DNA from: Diorhabda sublineata
Lineage: Eukaryota; Arthropoda; Insecta; Coleoptera; Chrysomelidae
Assembly (NCBI RefSeq): GCF_026230105.1
Contig: NC_079477.1
Span: 15,815,001 to 15,879,000 of the forward strand
Direction of reading: 5' to 3'
Length of the DNA stretch: 64,000 bases
In this document: one piece after another, positions 1 to 11,279 of the stretch
How positions within the stretch are numbered: the stretch's first letter is position 1
Layout: each line of letters begins with the position of its first letter
Position numbers and translations under genes: made by a program
Notes under the pieces: generated by a model
Database searches by the model: none
Seen by the model: the letters and a program-made list of their open reading frames with translations, nothing else
Told to the model about the DNA's origin: nothing

Positions 1-40
1 AAATAAGTCTTTATTTTTTCTTAAAATAAGCAGCCCTTTT

Positions 41-560
41 ATAAATAAAAGAGAATGAGTAAATTTTACTTATACCTGAGTTATTTGCAGTAGAAATGTA
101 GGTACTGTATGTAAAGTATCCAGTAACTTTTTACTTTAAGTGGTTTACCTCCGCTATTTTGTAGGTTAAGTTAGGTACTTTACCTACCCAAAATGTATTG
201 CATAGTTCTACTTGAACGAAAACTACTTGAAGTACTCAAAATTTATTATGAGTAATTTATTAATTACTCTATAATAATTACTTCTAGTACTTATGAATAG
301 GTAGTCAGTAAAACAATACACATTTATTTAAAAGTATTTCTTGTATACGTACAACCACTACCCAATAATACAAGATATCCTTTACTTTCCAAATACATTG
401 GATTACATTTATTTATTCTAAATAACTAAAATACTTAAAGTACTGTAACGATTAGTTACTTTGTACTTTTAGTGGGACTACTTTTTCTCAATACTTCATC
501 ATTCAAGTATGTATACTTTGATCCAAAACGAATAACCCACCCAATGCACAGTGTTCCAAT
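41..560. repeat. TACTT/AAGTA-rich repeat, hAT-end-like
   Basis: About twenty TACTT or AAGTA pentamers, many joined as AAGTAC or GTACTT, lie in both orientations in 500 bases, far denser than in the flanking DNA. Clusters of short subterminal motifs are typical of hAT transposon ends and their non-autonomous derivatives. The right edge has CAGTGTTCC (549-557), which resembles a hAT inverted-repeat start, but I cannot see a matching left end or an 8-bp target duplication. It could equally be another kind of simple degenerate repeat. Confidence 0.35.
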
Positions 561-1799
561 CGGAACTTTCTGTTCCTATAGGTTAGGGACGGCTAGCGTA
601 TAAGTGCTGAAGAGCTCCCAAAAAATTGAGAACTGAGAAAATGATAATTATGTAGGAATTTAAATCTTTCCAGATTTTTAAAATTTCTAGTTTCCTGTCT
701 TTTTCAATAAGTTATCGTTTTTAGTTCCCTTCCATCTCTATTCTTTTAACTTTAACTAAGTACCTGCCTAAGGAGTTTTTGTGTCAGCCGACAACATCGC
801 GACGAACCCAATGTAATATAATAATTATATATATGTCATAATTAGTTGCTTAGAACACTTAAGCACTGACGGTGACTGTGAATCCGAATCCAGAAAAGAC
901 GCATTATTTTGTAACGTAAATGATGTAAAAACGACGGATCGCTTAGATTTAAACGTGTGGATGAACCAATACTTTTTTATTTATTTAGTTTATATTTCTA
1001 GTCTTCTTTCCTTTGTTTTAAACTTTATATCATTAACATGTTTTCCGACACAAACTTTTCTTCTAATCCAATCTACCGACTGTTTCATTCTTAATAATAA
1101 CTTAGACAACACCAACTAAACTAGAAACCTACAATTATATAATAATAAAAAAATATTTATTATTTAGCAGTCGCCTTGATTACCAACACACTGTCGACCA
1201 TATCAATAATCTACCTATCTAGATGGTGCTCTGGAATAGTAGCGTGAGAGGAGTTGACTGCATTCAGTCCATCACAATGCTTATAACGGTGGGTGGATTC
1301 TAAATTAATGGCTTTTTTGCGACTTTCCGAACTCTCTGGTTGATTTGAACAACTGAATAATAATATATAATATAATAGAGTAAGTAGGTTTTCGTGCAGT
1401 ATGAAAGTTCTTTTTAACTCAATAACTACCTAAAAATTTTGCAAATATTCATAAGAAGAAAAGATATAATCAAGAACGAAAAGTCGGTCATGATCAAATA
1501 TCATTATCCTCATATTTGGCATAGGTATATTATCGTCACACATTATAAACTGTGTTAAATTTGAATTAACTTCTCACGGACATGAAAGCGTTACTTCGAT
1601 AATTTTGGCACCTTTCTTAGACTCGTAAATTATGCAGTTCAATTAGATGCAATTTGTGGTAAGTCCCGAAGCATATTTTAGTTTAGTAATGGATCTATCA
1701 ACATAGTTAAGTTACTGCAAGTATTAAATCTCTTCAAGTTGCACAAGATATTTTTGAAAATTGCAATACTGGATTAATAAAATTAGTAGTATTCCTCAA
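561..1799. other. AT-rich DNA, nothing identified
   Basis: No coding frame, RNA gene or repeat structure is recognisable here. An endonuclease domain belonging to the downstream LINE would be expected on this side, but none can be read, so that element is probably 5'-truncated. Confidence 0.5.
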
Positions 1800-3190
1800 T
1801 ACAATGGTGGAAAGAATATTATCAAGAACTACTGAAAAATGAGTCAGAATAAACAGAACAAATAGTACAATCAACATAAAGAAAGAATCAGAAATAAAAA
1901 TTAGCAACGAAGAGATAGAAATATAGAATTGGAAAGCACCGGGATACAACAAAATAATTTAAGAAATTTTCAAAAATATAGGTCAAAAAGGAAAAGATAA
2001 GTTGTTTCATATTTCCAATGAAGCTATAAAAGAAGCGACACTCTCAACAGACTGGCGGAAGGCGTTAATAGTCAAAAAGGTTATGCAAAAGACTGCTATA
2101 ACTATCGAGGAATAGTATTAATTAATACAACGATGAAAATGATGTATAAAATATTAGATAAGAGTATTAGATTAACAGTAGAAGGCACACTTGAACTATC
2201 TCAGAGTGGACAAGAGATGCCAGAAAAAACAATACAAGAAAAAGAATAAATTGTATGTGGCTTTCTTAGATTTAGAAAAAGCCTCTGGGAGAGTACAAGA
2301 TTTAGTAAAAATATGGGATTAAGACAAGGAGAAAGTTTAAGTACATACTAAGGTGTGTTAGTAAAAAATATGTGTGGGACGTTCTCAACTTCAAAGAATT
2401 AACATCAGTGTAGGAGTATTGCAGACAATATCATGCTAATAGCAAAAAACGAAAAAGCGTTACAAGAAAATATTGAGGTGTGGAACAAAGCAATAATAGG
2501 CATGGATATGAAAATAAACAAGAAAAAGTCAAAAATAATGTTGATTGGGGAAGAAGAGACCAAGATGAATATAAAAATTGATTCAGAAACACTGAAACAA
2601 GTTAAGTACTACCAATAGCTAGGAATAATAATAGGCGAAAAACGGGACACAAGATGCAGATATAAATAACAGATTTGCAAAATCCACAAACTATAATACG
2701 CCATGAGCAGTAAAATTATATATCAAAAAGAAATATCCAGAGACACCAGACTAAGAATATTCAGAACAATACATAGACCAATTCTGACGAATTTTGGGTA
2801 TCGACAGAAATGAAATACCCGAGGAGAGTAAAAGGAGGGAAAAAACAAAATAAAATAAAAAATATAGATATTATAAAAGACATAAATATACATCCTACAA
2901 TAGATTATATAGAAGAAAGACAATGGTGACGACACTCACAATGGATAAATGAAGAACGACCTGTTAAAGGAATATGGAGAGCGAAAATTAGAATAATCAG
3001 AAAAAGAGATTGACCAAGAAAATCGTGGGATGAAGTTATAAACGAAATATTGAATGAATAAGAAATAAACTGTAGAGAACCAAATGACCTAGCTCACAAT
3101 AAGAAATAATGAGAATGAATGGTGGAAATTTGCACAAACATAACCATTTCCACCCTTCACCACCAAGCACTAGAAGGGCTGAAAAATTTG
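1800..3190 (+). mobile_element. Decayed non-LTR retrotransposon, RT and C-terminal part
   Basis: Relic of a LINE polyprotein that reverse-transcribes its own mRNA at the target. Reading across several frames gives, in order: the pre-RT segment QWWKEYYQELLKNESE (from about 1803); WKAPGY (about 1930), matching the conserved GKAPGPD; DWRKALIV; YNYRGI for the NYRGI box; FLDLEKA, matching the palm box FLDLEKAFD; then an open stretch at 2433-2618 corresponding to the thumb. The catalytic YADD box reads IADN at 2418-2429, so the enzyme is dead. From 2640 the C-terminal part follows: ISRDTRLRIFRTIHRP, YIEERQW, ERPVKGIWRAKIR and RKSWDEVINEILNE. Stops and frameshifts are frequent. The family resembles the RTE-like endonuclease/RT elements common in insects; the clade is inferred. 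No poly-A tail is evident. Confidence 0.85.
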
Positions 3191-6175
3191 AATCTTGAAT
3201 AACCTCTACTTCGGCCTGAAGTAGGTAGATACTAAACAGACTATCATCGTTAGACTAAATTAAACATTTATGACCTGCTTACATTTTTTTCTTTCCTATA
3301 ACTGGAGGTTATTTTAAATGTTCCTAAAATCATTTAATTTGTCCTTCACATCACTATCAGCTTGAAACAAGTCATTGTAATTACTACTCATAGATAAATA
3401 AATCAATAAATCATTAATATATAATCAACCTGTCAATAGAAAATTACGTACATAGTTTACAGAGGTGACCTCATACAGCAATAACAAAAAAAAGATTATA
3501 AAATTGGTCGCATTATAATCATCATGCTTTGCACCTATTATCAATTTTTACTAAATCTGATTTAAAATTTAAATGACTTCATCGAATGTACTCAACAAAT
3601 TAGATGACTTTTTGATTAGCAATATCCATAATCAATAGTTGGATTCTAAATAGTCCATTTATTGCAAATTATATAAAGTGGGCAACAATGCAGGTCCATT
3701 TTGGTTCTAAGAGGGATATTTTTCACGATACAGATATCTGTAGCCAGATATCATCATCTTATAACTTTTTTTTCAATATAAACACATTTTTGCAAAAAAG
3801 TTTGTTCAATTTGAACTGCAATACCCACAAATGTTGTTGGTTAATATAATCAAATACTGTTTTGATAGATATATGTAAATAAGTTGAAAGCTTGATTTTT
3901 CGAGTTAAACGGAAGAAATAAATTATGAAAAACACGCCAAATTTTATTAAGATTAATATTATTTGCCTTCATTATCGTAATTTTTAAAGTACTAGTATTG
4001 ACATTGATAAACATGTATCTGGCATCATCAAAATGCATCAATGTCGTCCATCAACTTTCTTTCCTAATAATAACTTGGTAACATATTGTTTTGTAATATC
4101 TTTCGAAAGTTTTTCATGATAAATTAGTTTTAGTAATTATTATAGTATACCACATAATGGAAAAAGAAACGGAAACGTTTCTTTGGGAACAGCTCAAACA
4201 TTGATTCTAGATATAACAAAATCTTAGCCATTCTGAATTATGTCTTCGTTTTGGATTATGAAAAAGAAATATCGTAGGAACAAATGAGTAGCGCTTCGTG
4301 GAAAGTAGGAAGAGGTGCACTTCCTGTCACCTTAAACGAAGAAACCAACTGATATATACTCACTAGATATCAACTTTTGAATAGCAAGAAACCATATCAT
4401 TCACTTATTACTCTGTATTTTTTGAATAGATAGTAATTGAATTAAAGAAAAAAATATCGTGGTTTGTTCTAATTAAATACTTCAATTATTTATTTCTATA
4501 TGAATTTAACTAGATTAAGATGTGTCATTAATTTTTGAATGAGAATTAAGTTAACACTGTTTAATAGAAGCTTCGGGTCTACCATTCGAACACATCAAAT
4601 TTACGAGCCAACCTGTTCGAACCGCAGACTTATATTTAAAATATAAAGCTCCACGTTTTTATATACAAAACCGCTTCTCGTTTCTTTGAAAGTTATCTTA
4701 ATAAATGGGAATGACAGCTAAAAGAAGATATTGCGGATAGCCAGAAATATCAAAAAAATGCCCATCAAGACAGATACGAGGATTAAATTAAAATTTATTA
4801 CAAAACATTATCACAACTTTTAGAAACAAGTTTAATTCACTTGTTATTGTGATAAATTATTTTTTATGGATCTTTGTTCCAATTATTAATTTATAGCTCA
4901 TATACTTACCTAAAATTTATTCAAATCTTATCAAATGAAAAATAGAAGCAGATCCGATGAGAATCTTGAAATGTTAAAAGGGATACTACAAGAACAACAT
5001 TATGAAATGCTAAAAGCATGCTGTAAACTTTTATCACAAATAGGAGAATATCAGGCTAGTAATCTAATTCATATACGATAAATAAGCTAAAATATAAAAT
5101 TGCGAAAATTTGACAAAAAGACCGAAAATTGTAGAAACGCTGTGCTTCACGTACGAAAATTCAAAATTATTCATATAATGATAATTTTTGATCCGCCCTT
5201 GTACCCACGTAACTCGTCTGCTATATTAATTTGCAATAAATTTTTAGGAGGACTCCAAGAGAATTTCGCTGTCTAGCGGCGGGGCAATTAAGAAACTCGA
5301 AAAAAGACGTCAGCTCCCTGGGTGGTCCTAGGATTGGATAAGACAAGACTGCTATGAAAGAAAAAAAGAGCAGGTTAATGGTTGGTAATTATACCTATAA
5401 GAGGTTATTGGTTAATCTGCACCAACCAGTCAATGATGACATTTTAATTTATCGAATTTATACGTTTTTCCACGTTATCAAGAGATACACGTGAATAAAT
5501 TTTTATATATTTGATCGAACGCAGGTACTAATTAATAATATAGAATTTTAAGTATTTTGTGACTATGCGAAGTTGAAAAATGTGAATTTTTAAATGAGGA
5601 ACTGAAAAATACATTGTGAACATCTATAAACTGGATATAGCAACATCGAGCCTATTATATCGAAGAAACGTAAGTACTGCAAATCAGAGGTCTATATATT
5701 AATTCTCAGTATGTGAATCTAATTAAATTAAATAAATTGAATAATTTTTCTTGGCACTCGATTAACTACAGTCTATAAAAAACTATCACATAAATGCAGC
5801 GATAAATTCTTCGCTTACGAGAATTTGTTTAGTCTTCGGATGGACATTTGTAAAAATATAAATAACATTACCGAAATAATACAGAATTAATATGCAATAT
5901 CAGTACATAAGAAATAGTGAAAGATGTGAAAGAAGATACAAAAATATCTAGTGCGACAAAATTATTGTTAGATGAAGATTATCTATACACTAAATATAGT
6001 GTATTTGGGAATGGAATATAAAAATATAGAAACAGAAGCGAAAAATAAATGTTGCGCAAAATTCCGGAATAAAATTAGTATCTGTATCCAGTAACTTGAA
6101 AAAACAAGTGAATTGACTTCACGTACTTGAAGCCAATAAAATGGATTTACTCTTTTCAACACATAAAGTGTAAAC
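3191..6175. other. AT-rich DNA, nothing identified
   Basis: No open frame here resembles a known protein. GTTCGAACC near 4612 looks like part of an RNA polymerase III B-box, but no A-box or cloverleaf surrounds it. A small higher-GC patch lies near 5245-5345 without a readable product. Confidence 0.5.
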
Positions 6176-6232
6176 TTATCCAATGGTTACCATGGTCCTC
6201 AAACTTAAGCCCTTTAGATTACTCTTGAACAT
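6176..6232 (+). mobile_element. Tc1/mariner-type transposase scrap
   Basis: One frame reads IQWLPWSSNLSPLDYS. This fits the conserved segment around the third catalytic acid of IS630/Tc1/mariner transposases (W-P-x-S-x-D-L-x-P-L-D-Y/F). The first aspartate of the motif has become Asn, while the later LDY aspartate is kept. It is followed by a stop. Neighbouring sequence to about 6400 has isolated similar-looking words but no continuous frame. The assignment rests on one motif only. Confidence 0.35.
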
Positions 6233-7108
6233 ATTTGAATTGTTATGAAAAGTCACATGCTATCGCCAATGTAATACCTAGTCGGTGTTTTTGGGACAAT
6301 ACATTTTATTAAAATAGGAAAGTTGCATCTGCAGATACAGCTGCAGTAGAAAGACATCCAGACTAGTTTGACTAATTTGCACATCTAGTAGCTGATACAT
6401 TCTACTAAATATGTTTACGAGTAGCTTCAGTATTTCAACTAACAATTCCAAAGTTATTCTAAATTTTCAGGTACGTCCCAATTCTCACTACCGACTTATG
6501 CAGCATTTACGATTTACCTCAGACGAAAGAGATCAATTTTTGAGAAAATATACGGCATAAAATGAAATTGGCCTCCAGAGTCACGATGACGAACTTCCTT
6601 CCATCTATGGGAATTTTTAATAATAAGAAGGGTCGGGATATCACACGTAACGAAGGTAATGCTATATATAAGCTATGCTAATGCTATATAGATATGAATT
6701 TCAGAGTTAAAAACAATAAAATAATGTGATTTGATTTGTTTCTTACTAGAAAAATTTTATGATCCCGCCGATTTGATTGCAGATTTTATCTAGTTTTCAT
6801 CAAATAACCGAGAACATGAATTTGATAGGAATATTGTACAGTCCACTCACAAAACATATTCAAATATCTAGTTTACATCAAAAATTCTTTCAATATCGAT
6901 GGATCTCACCTTAGCCATTAAGAACAAGTATAAATAACTCATAGAATGATGGAATAGTTATTTACATAACTAAATATTAAAAAAGTGATATTATTCAACA
7001 AGTATAATATTTGCCAAAACGAGGGCCAGTGAGTTTACGTATAACGATATCATCGAATCTAACAGTTTTCCAAAATAAATCAAAATAAGTCAGAAGTGAT
7101 TACTTAAA
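6233..7108. other. AT-rich DNA, nothing identified
   Basis: No coding or structural feature was recognised. It directly precedes the Crypton-like relic and presumably includes its 5' flank, but no terminal repeat is visible. Cryptons normally lack long terminal inverted repeats. Confidence 0.4.
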
Positions 7109-8091
7109 ATGTCTTCAGATAGCGAATCAGACAGAAGAGAGTTTGGAAATGCTGCAGTGGGTAGTTTTATACCTGAAAAATCAACCTGGTCTAACAAAAA
7201 TTTGGAAAATGGTGCGATTTGTGAAATACGAGGAACATTAACGAAAAGGTACTATTTGCGTATTTTGAAAATTTAAAAACATTAAAGGCGTCGACTCTGT
7301 GGATACATATTCAATGTTGAGATCTGAACTCACCCTGTGCAAAAATTTGGATATAAAGAAGTATACTATGCTTTTGGGTTGGCTGAAGAAACAGTCAGCA
7401 GGATAAAATGCAAAAAAATGGTGATTTTGATGAAGGAGAATGTGGAAACATTTTGAAAAGAGGCTGGAAACGAAATATTTCTATTTGCAAAAGTAATTTA
7501 CTATATGTTTATAATTTATTATTAAGTAAATCTATTCCTAAGGTCACAATGATAATAGGGATTTCGGGAGCCTGCAGGAAGGCTGAACTGACGTTTCTAC
7601 GAGAAGGAGACGAATTTGGGTACCTTTTGTAAAATTACAATACCAGGAAGCAAAACACACGTTACTCACGAATTTGTGGTCACTGCTGGAAATATTGCTG
7701 GTGTCAATCGTGTTGATTTCCTTAAAAAGTATATAAAATTATATTTCCTGTTGTGAAGCACGAAAGATTGGATAATTATCGGCAAAGATTGCTCAGTACA
7801 TGGGTCTACCTAATGCTAAAGGATACACAGACTCAGGAGCGACATTCTGATAACAACACGAACCATAGAAATCCAACAGTGTAGTCGAAGGCAATGTTAA
7901 GAGTTCATAGGAAATAAGACAAGAATTTAAGAAAACATTCTGAACCACATCCCTGGCATACATGTAGATATCACAGCTTGAAATGAAATTAAAATTAGAT
8001 AGAAAGTTATAGAGAATATTCAGCCAGAAAATGGATTTACTTCAAATAACTGTGTCTTTAACAATGTTGTTTTCAATGTTTATAAATCTTA
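7109..8091 (+). mobile_element. Crypton-like tyrosine recombinase, decayed
   Basis: Relic of a tyrosine-recombinase (phage-integrase fold) protein of the Crypton type, DNA transposons that move as circles without a DDE enzyme. An ATG at 7109 opens MSSDSESDRREF. The core-binding domain follows in another frame: TYSMLRSELTLCKNLDIKKY then LLGWLKKQSAG (about 7297-7402), a strong match to insect Crypton proteins. The catalytic domain begins within an ORF at 7408-7632 with GISGACRKAEL; its Arg (7576-7578) fits the first catalytic arginine. Near 7800 GLPNAKGYT is joined to DSGAT, so the usual TGHxxRR segment appears deleted. KSNSVVEGNVKSS follows, where Asn (7893-7895) replaces the nucleophilic tyrosine of EGY. 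The tail NNCVFNNVVFNVY matches the family C-terminus. Frameshifts and lost catalytic residues make it inactive. Boundaries of the element are not visible. Confidence 0.82.
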
Positions 8092-9180
8092 AAATACTAT
8101 TGAGTTAGAATAATGTGTTAATTGTCAGTTTCCTAATCTGAAGGAGTGACTTAAATTGTCCCATTTGATAGCGGAATTAGATAAAGGATTATGCTGGTTC
8201 TAAGTGTGAGAGTGAACAAATTAGCGAAGCAGTGATTCTCCTGATCAAATTAAATATAAAAAGTTGATCGTACCGGGTAACAATTAAAAGACATTGATAA
8301 ACAAAAACAACCTAAACAGAAGGATATGAATAGACTATATTTTCGCTGTAATCTGAAAACAATGAATAAAAAAGGCTAAAAAGAGACCTGAAATAAGCGA
8401 AAAGGTATAATATTAGATGCCAGAAGAACAGAGAAGATCGTGAAATGTGGAAACCAAGTTAAAAGATACTACGTGACTATGATAGAAGATATTTGAGGTT
8501 AATAATGCTAACAATAAGAAACATTACAAAAACCTGTGGGAAATGGCAAAAAAGTGAATCTAATGAGGAGTAATTGAATGCGGTGCAAGCTCCAAAATTT
8601 GATATTCATCTCTAAATCTACCAAGTAAATCGGAAAATGTTTAGGTAGCTGAACTAAGCATTTAATGATTCCAGCCTCTTTGTAACATCTTTCACCAAAG
8701 TTAGACCTACAAGTATCAATTTTATCGATCACTTTCAAGACAAGTAAACAATATTTTTCATCCTTTTAAATACCAAGCATCCTCAAATAGGGTCTAAATA
8801 TAATATGAATATTTAAAGTCATACTCAATATCTAAACAGTGATTTTGTCAGTGTTGTGAGTTAATGCCAGTTACAGGAATCTTCAAATCCACTCTTCACT
8901 TTATACTCTACGAATTAGCTCAATATCATGTTATCAAATATTCTGGAGCTGTTCTGATTATAATGAGAATATTCATGGAAATCATATTGGTTCTAAAATA
9001 GAGAGGAAAGTTGGAAGGAAGAAATTTTGGTGAAGCATCAATATTAGAAATAGTTATAAACCTGACTTTCTATCAATTATTGATAATTATCAACTTTTTG
9101 ACTAATACAATTGAAGATCTCGTTCCATAACTTCAAGGTTTGAATCTTTCTACTTTTTCAGGTTATCGTATCTGGAAAAT
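8092..9180. other. AT-rich DNA, nothing identified
   Basis: There are short open frames on both strands but no recognisable domain, repeat or structural RNA. Confidence 0.45.
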
Positions 9181-9510
9181 TCAACTCCATACAGCATTTC
9201 TATGAAAAATTCCATGAAAAAAGCGAACTGCATCGAAACAGATTCCTTCCATGAATCTCAATATGGTACCAATATCTGTCACGGCAAAAGCTTGAAAACG
9301 CTTATTGAGAGAAAAAAACGACCGCAACGCGTTCTGGAGGGTGCCGACGGACCAAATATCGAAATGACATAATTTTCGCTTTGTATCCGTTCTTGTTGAC
9401 CATGACACGTCGCAGTAAACGCTCAAATGACTACGACGTGTTCTATATAAATTAGAGAGCTCATAAAACAATCCCTCTTGTCTAGGCTTGTCCTTATCCC
9501 GTGTCCTCAA
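9181..9510 (-). other. Unassigned ORF, 109 codons
   Basis: An open frame on the minus strand starts MRTRDKDKPRQEGLFYELSN and is rich in Arg, Phe and Leu. I recognise no domain, signal peptide or membrane segment. The plus strand is also open across 9180-9375, ending GADGPNIEMT then stop, so being open is not in itself evidence of coding. Base composition is nearer 45% GC than the surrounding DNA, hinting at a different origin: an old exon, a transposon piece, or the upstream side of the LTR-like repeat. The function is unknown. Confidence 0.2.
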
Positions 9511-9599
9511 TAAACCAATGATCTTTCGACCCCGGGAATTCTAAGATAATTTTATGTTATAACTTTCTTAATATCCTAATAGTATCCAATTAATTCAAT

Positions 9600-9842
9600 C
9601 CTGTCAGATATACATGGTACACACTTTAGGAAAAACCAACATCAATACATTCCTCCATTTCTTACTTACACGAACCCAGACAAGACGTTGGATCGAGCTG
9701 TAAGTTCTCTATTTCTCGGAATAGCGAAACTTAAATCTCGATACACATGACTTAGTTCAATTTCACGTTTTGTATATATTTTTGTGTATATTGCTCTGTT
9801 GCTATATATGTATACATAGTTAGTTTATGTATTTATGGAAGA
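9600..9842 (+). repeat. LTR-like dispersed repeat, copy 1
   Basis: This shares an ordered series of blocks with 39325-39560: (A/G)GGAAAAACC; TTACACGAACCCAG (exact 14-mer); TTGGA with TCG; a TTCT...TCTCG...GCGAA block; GACTTAGTT; then a T-rich tail with GTATATATTTTTGT. TGTCAGATATAC at 9602 could be the 5' edge, because LTRs usually start with TG. A U3/R/U5-like composition is suggestive, but no second LTR, primer-binding site or pol gene is nearby, so this would be a solo LTR. Another kind of dispersed repeat is possible. Confidence 0.45.
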
Positions 9843-10420
9843 TTAATTAATCAAAAAGCCGAGACCCTCGCTCGCTCATTAATTAACCACGGGGATCAGG
9901 GAAGTAAATCAATAAGGCGGCATTATTCGACCACTTACGAAATGATTGAACGAAAGGAAAACCCTTCATCTAAGTCCGCAGAAACGAAAAATCCGTAATG
10001 ATCAATGACTGGAACCGGCGTTACTATCCACCTACGAAGATAACAGGATCATCGGCGATCGAAAGCCCTCTCAGTTTTGCGCGCATTACGTTTTGTCGGC
10101 GGCAGAGCGTTCACCGAAGAAACGTTACAAATAATTTAGACCAGCCGGTTACTAGCAACCATCGACTAATGATGGCTACAAAAGAAAACAACCACTCAAC
10201 GTAACGTAACGACATAAATTAATCGTCTCCTCAATTGAAACTTCAAATCGCTGTTAAGTTGGCAGAAACATTTTATCAGTTTGCTCTCGATTCAAGACGA
10301 AAAATTGAGGCCCAGGTTGAACAAGAGGTAAGCTACGTATTCTCTTTTAAACGATTTCAACGACGCACATCGGCTTGGCCGCGGGGATTGCCAATAATTT
10401 CGAAATCAGCAAAATGATAT
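9843..10420 (+). other. Higher-GC patch with possible exon end
   Basis: This patch is clearly richer in GC and CpG than its flanks. A frame open from 10214 reads AVKLAETFYQFALDSRRKIE and then AQVEQE before AAGAGgtaagct, a near-consensus 5' splice site (GT at 10329). An upstream frame (9998-10204) reads MINDWNRRYYPPTKITG and ends in a stop. No clear polypyrimidine tract plus AG precedes the candidate exon, and I do not recognise the peptide. This could be an exon of an unrecognised host gene, a conserved non-coding element or an old insertion. Confidence 0.25.
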
Positions 10421-11279
10421 ATGCATGGGGATACCCATCTTGATTTTCTCTTCCTCAGTTGAGGCTGTTTTTGATACGTCCTGTTCTTCGTATTTCACTT
10501 CACCAGCGCGCTTGAAACGAACCATTAGTTTATGCTATTTTATTGGGTACCTTGTAGTCTGGAAATCATTGACGATAAACTTTAGATGAAAGAAAAAATT
10601 CAATTAGAACTCTATCTATCTATTTCATGATAAATTTTGTCATTGTCATTCTGTTTTCATAGATATTGGGTATAGAATATGCACAACAAAAATGAAAGTT
10701 ATATAACGAAGATTCTGTTTGTGATTTAAAATATTAGTTGTTCCATTTGAAATAACAAAGTAATCGAAAAGGTTTAATTTCTCTCCACACTATATACCAA
10801 AGAGAAAACAATTTCAAATTAATAAAATATATAAAGATATTGTATCATAGTTCGAAATTCTCGTAAGTAAAATGACTTTTTCGAACAGAGTAATCTACTG
10901 AGCGTTGTTTGAGTTTTACATCAATATGTCCATATCTCTACAAAACAGAAGCTCACAAGCTTCAAAAATGTATGAGGCCTTAAAGAAATGTAGGTACTAT
11001 TTTTCTTGTTAATATTTTCTCCTATTACTCATATATCGAACATTGTAGTAAGATTAGTACACCATTTATAATCTCTATGTAACTATAATTAGCATTACTA
11101 CAAGTAGGCCATGGACATTGTTCAGTAATAAATGATATTCCATAACCTAATAACATGCTTCCGTCACTAATTTGTAGTACACCTTGCTTTAGATAAATAC
11201 CTATAACAATTTCTCTAAAAAGTTACCTTTTATACGTCTCAATATAAGAGAATGGTCTCAACGAAGAAACCACAACTTT
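10421..11279. other. AT-rich DNA, nothing identified
   Basis: No coding frame, RNA or repeat was recognised between the higher-GC patch and the mariner relic. Confidence 0.45.

Noticed and set aside
4605..4625. GTTCGAACC resembling a tRNA or SINE B-box
   Set aside because: No A-box at the right distance, no cloverleaf stems and no CCA or oligo-T terminator, so neither a tRNA nor a SINE can be supported.
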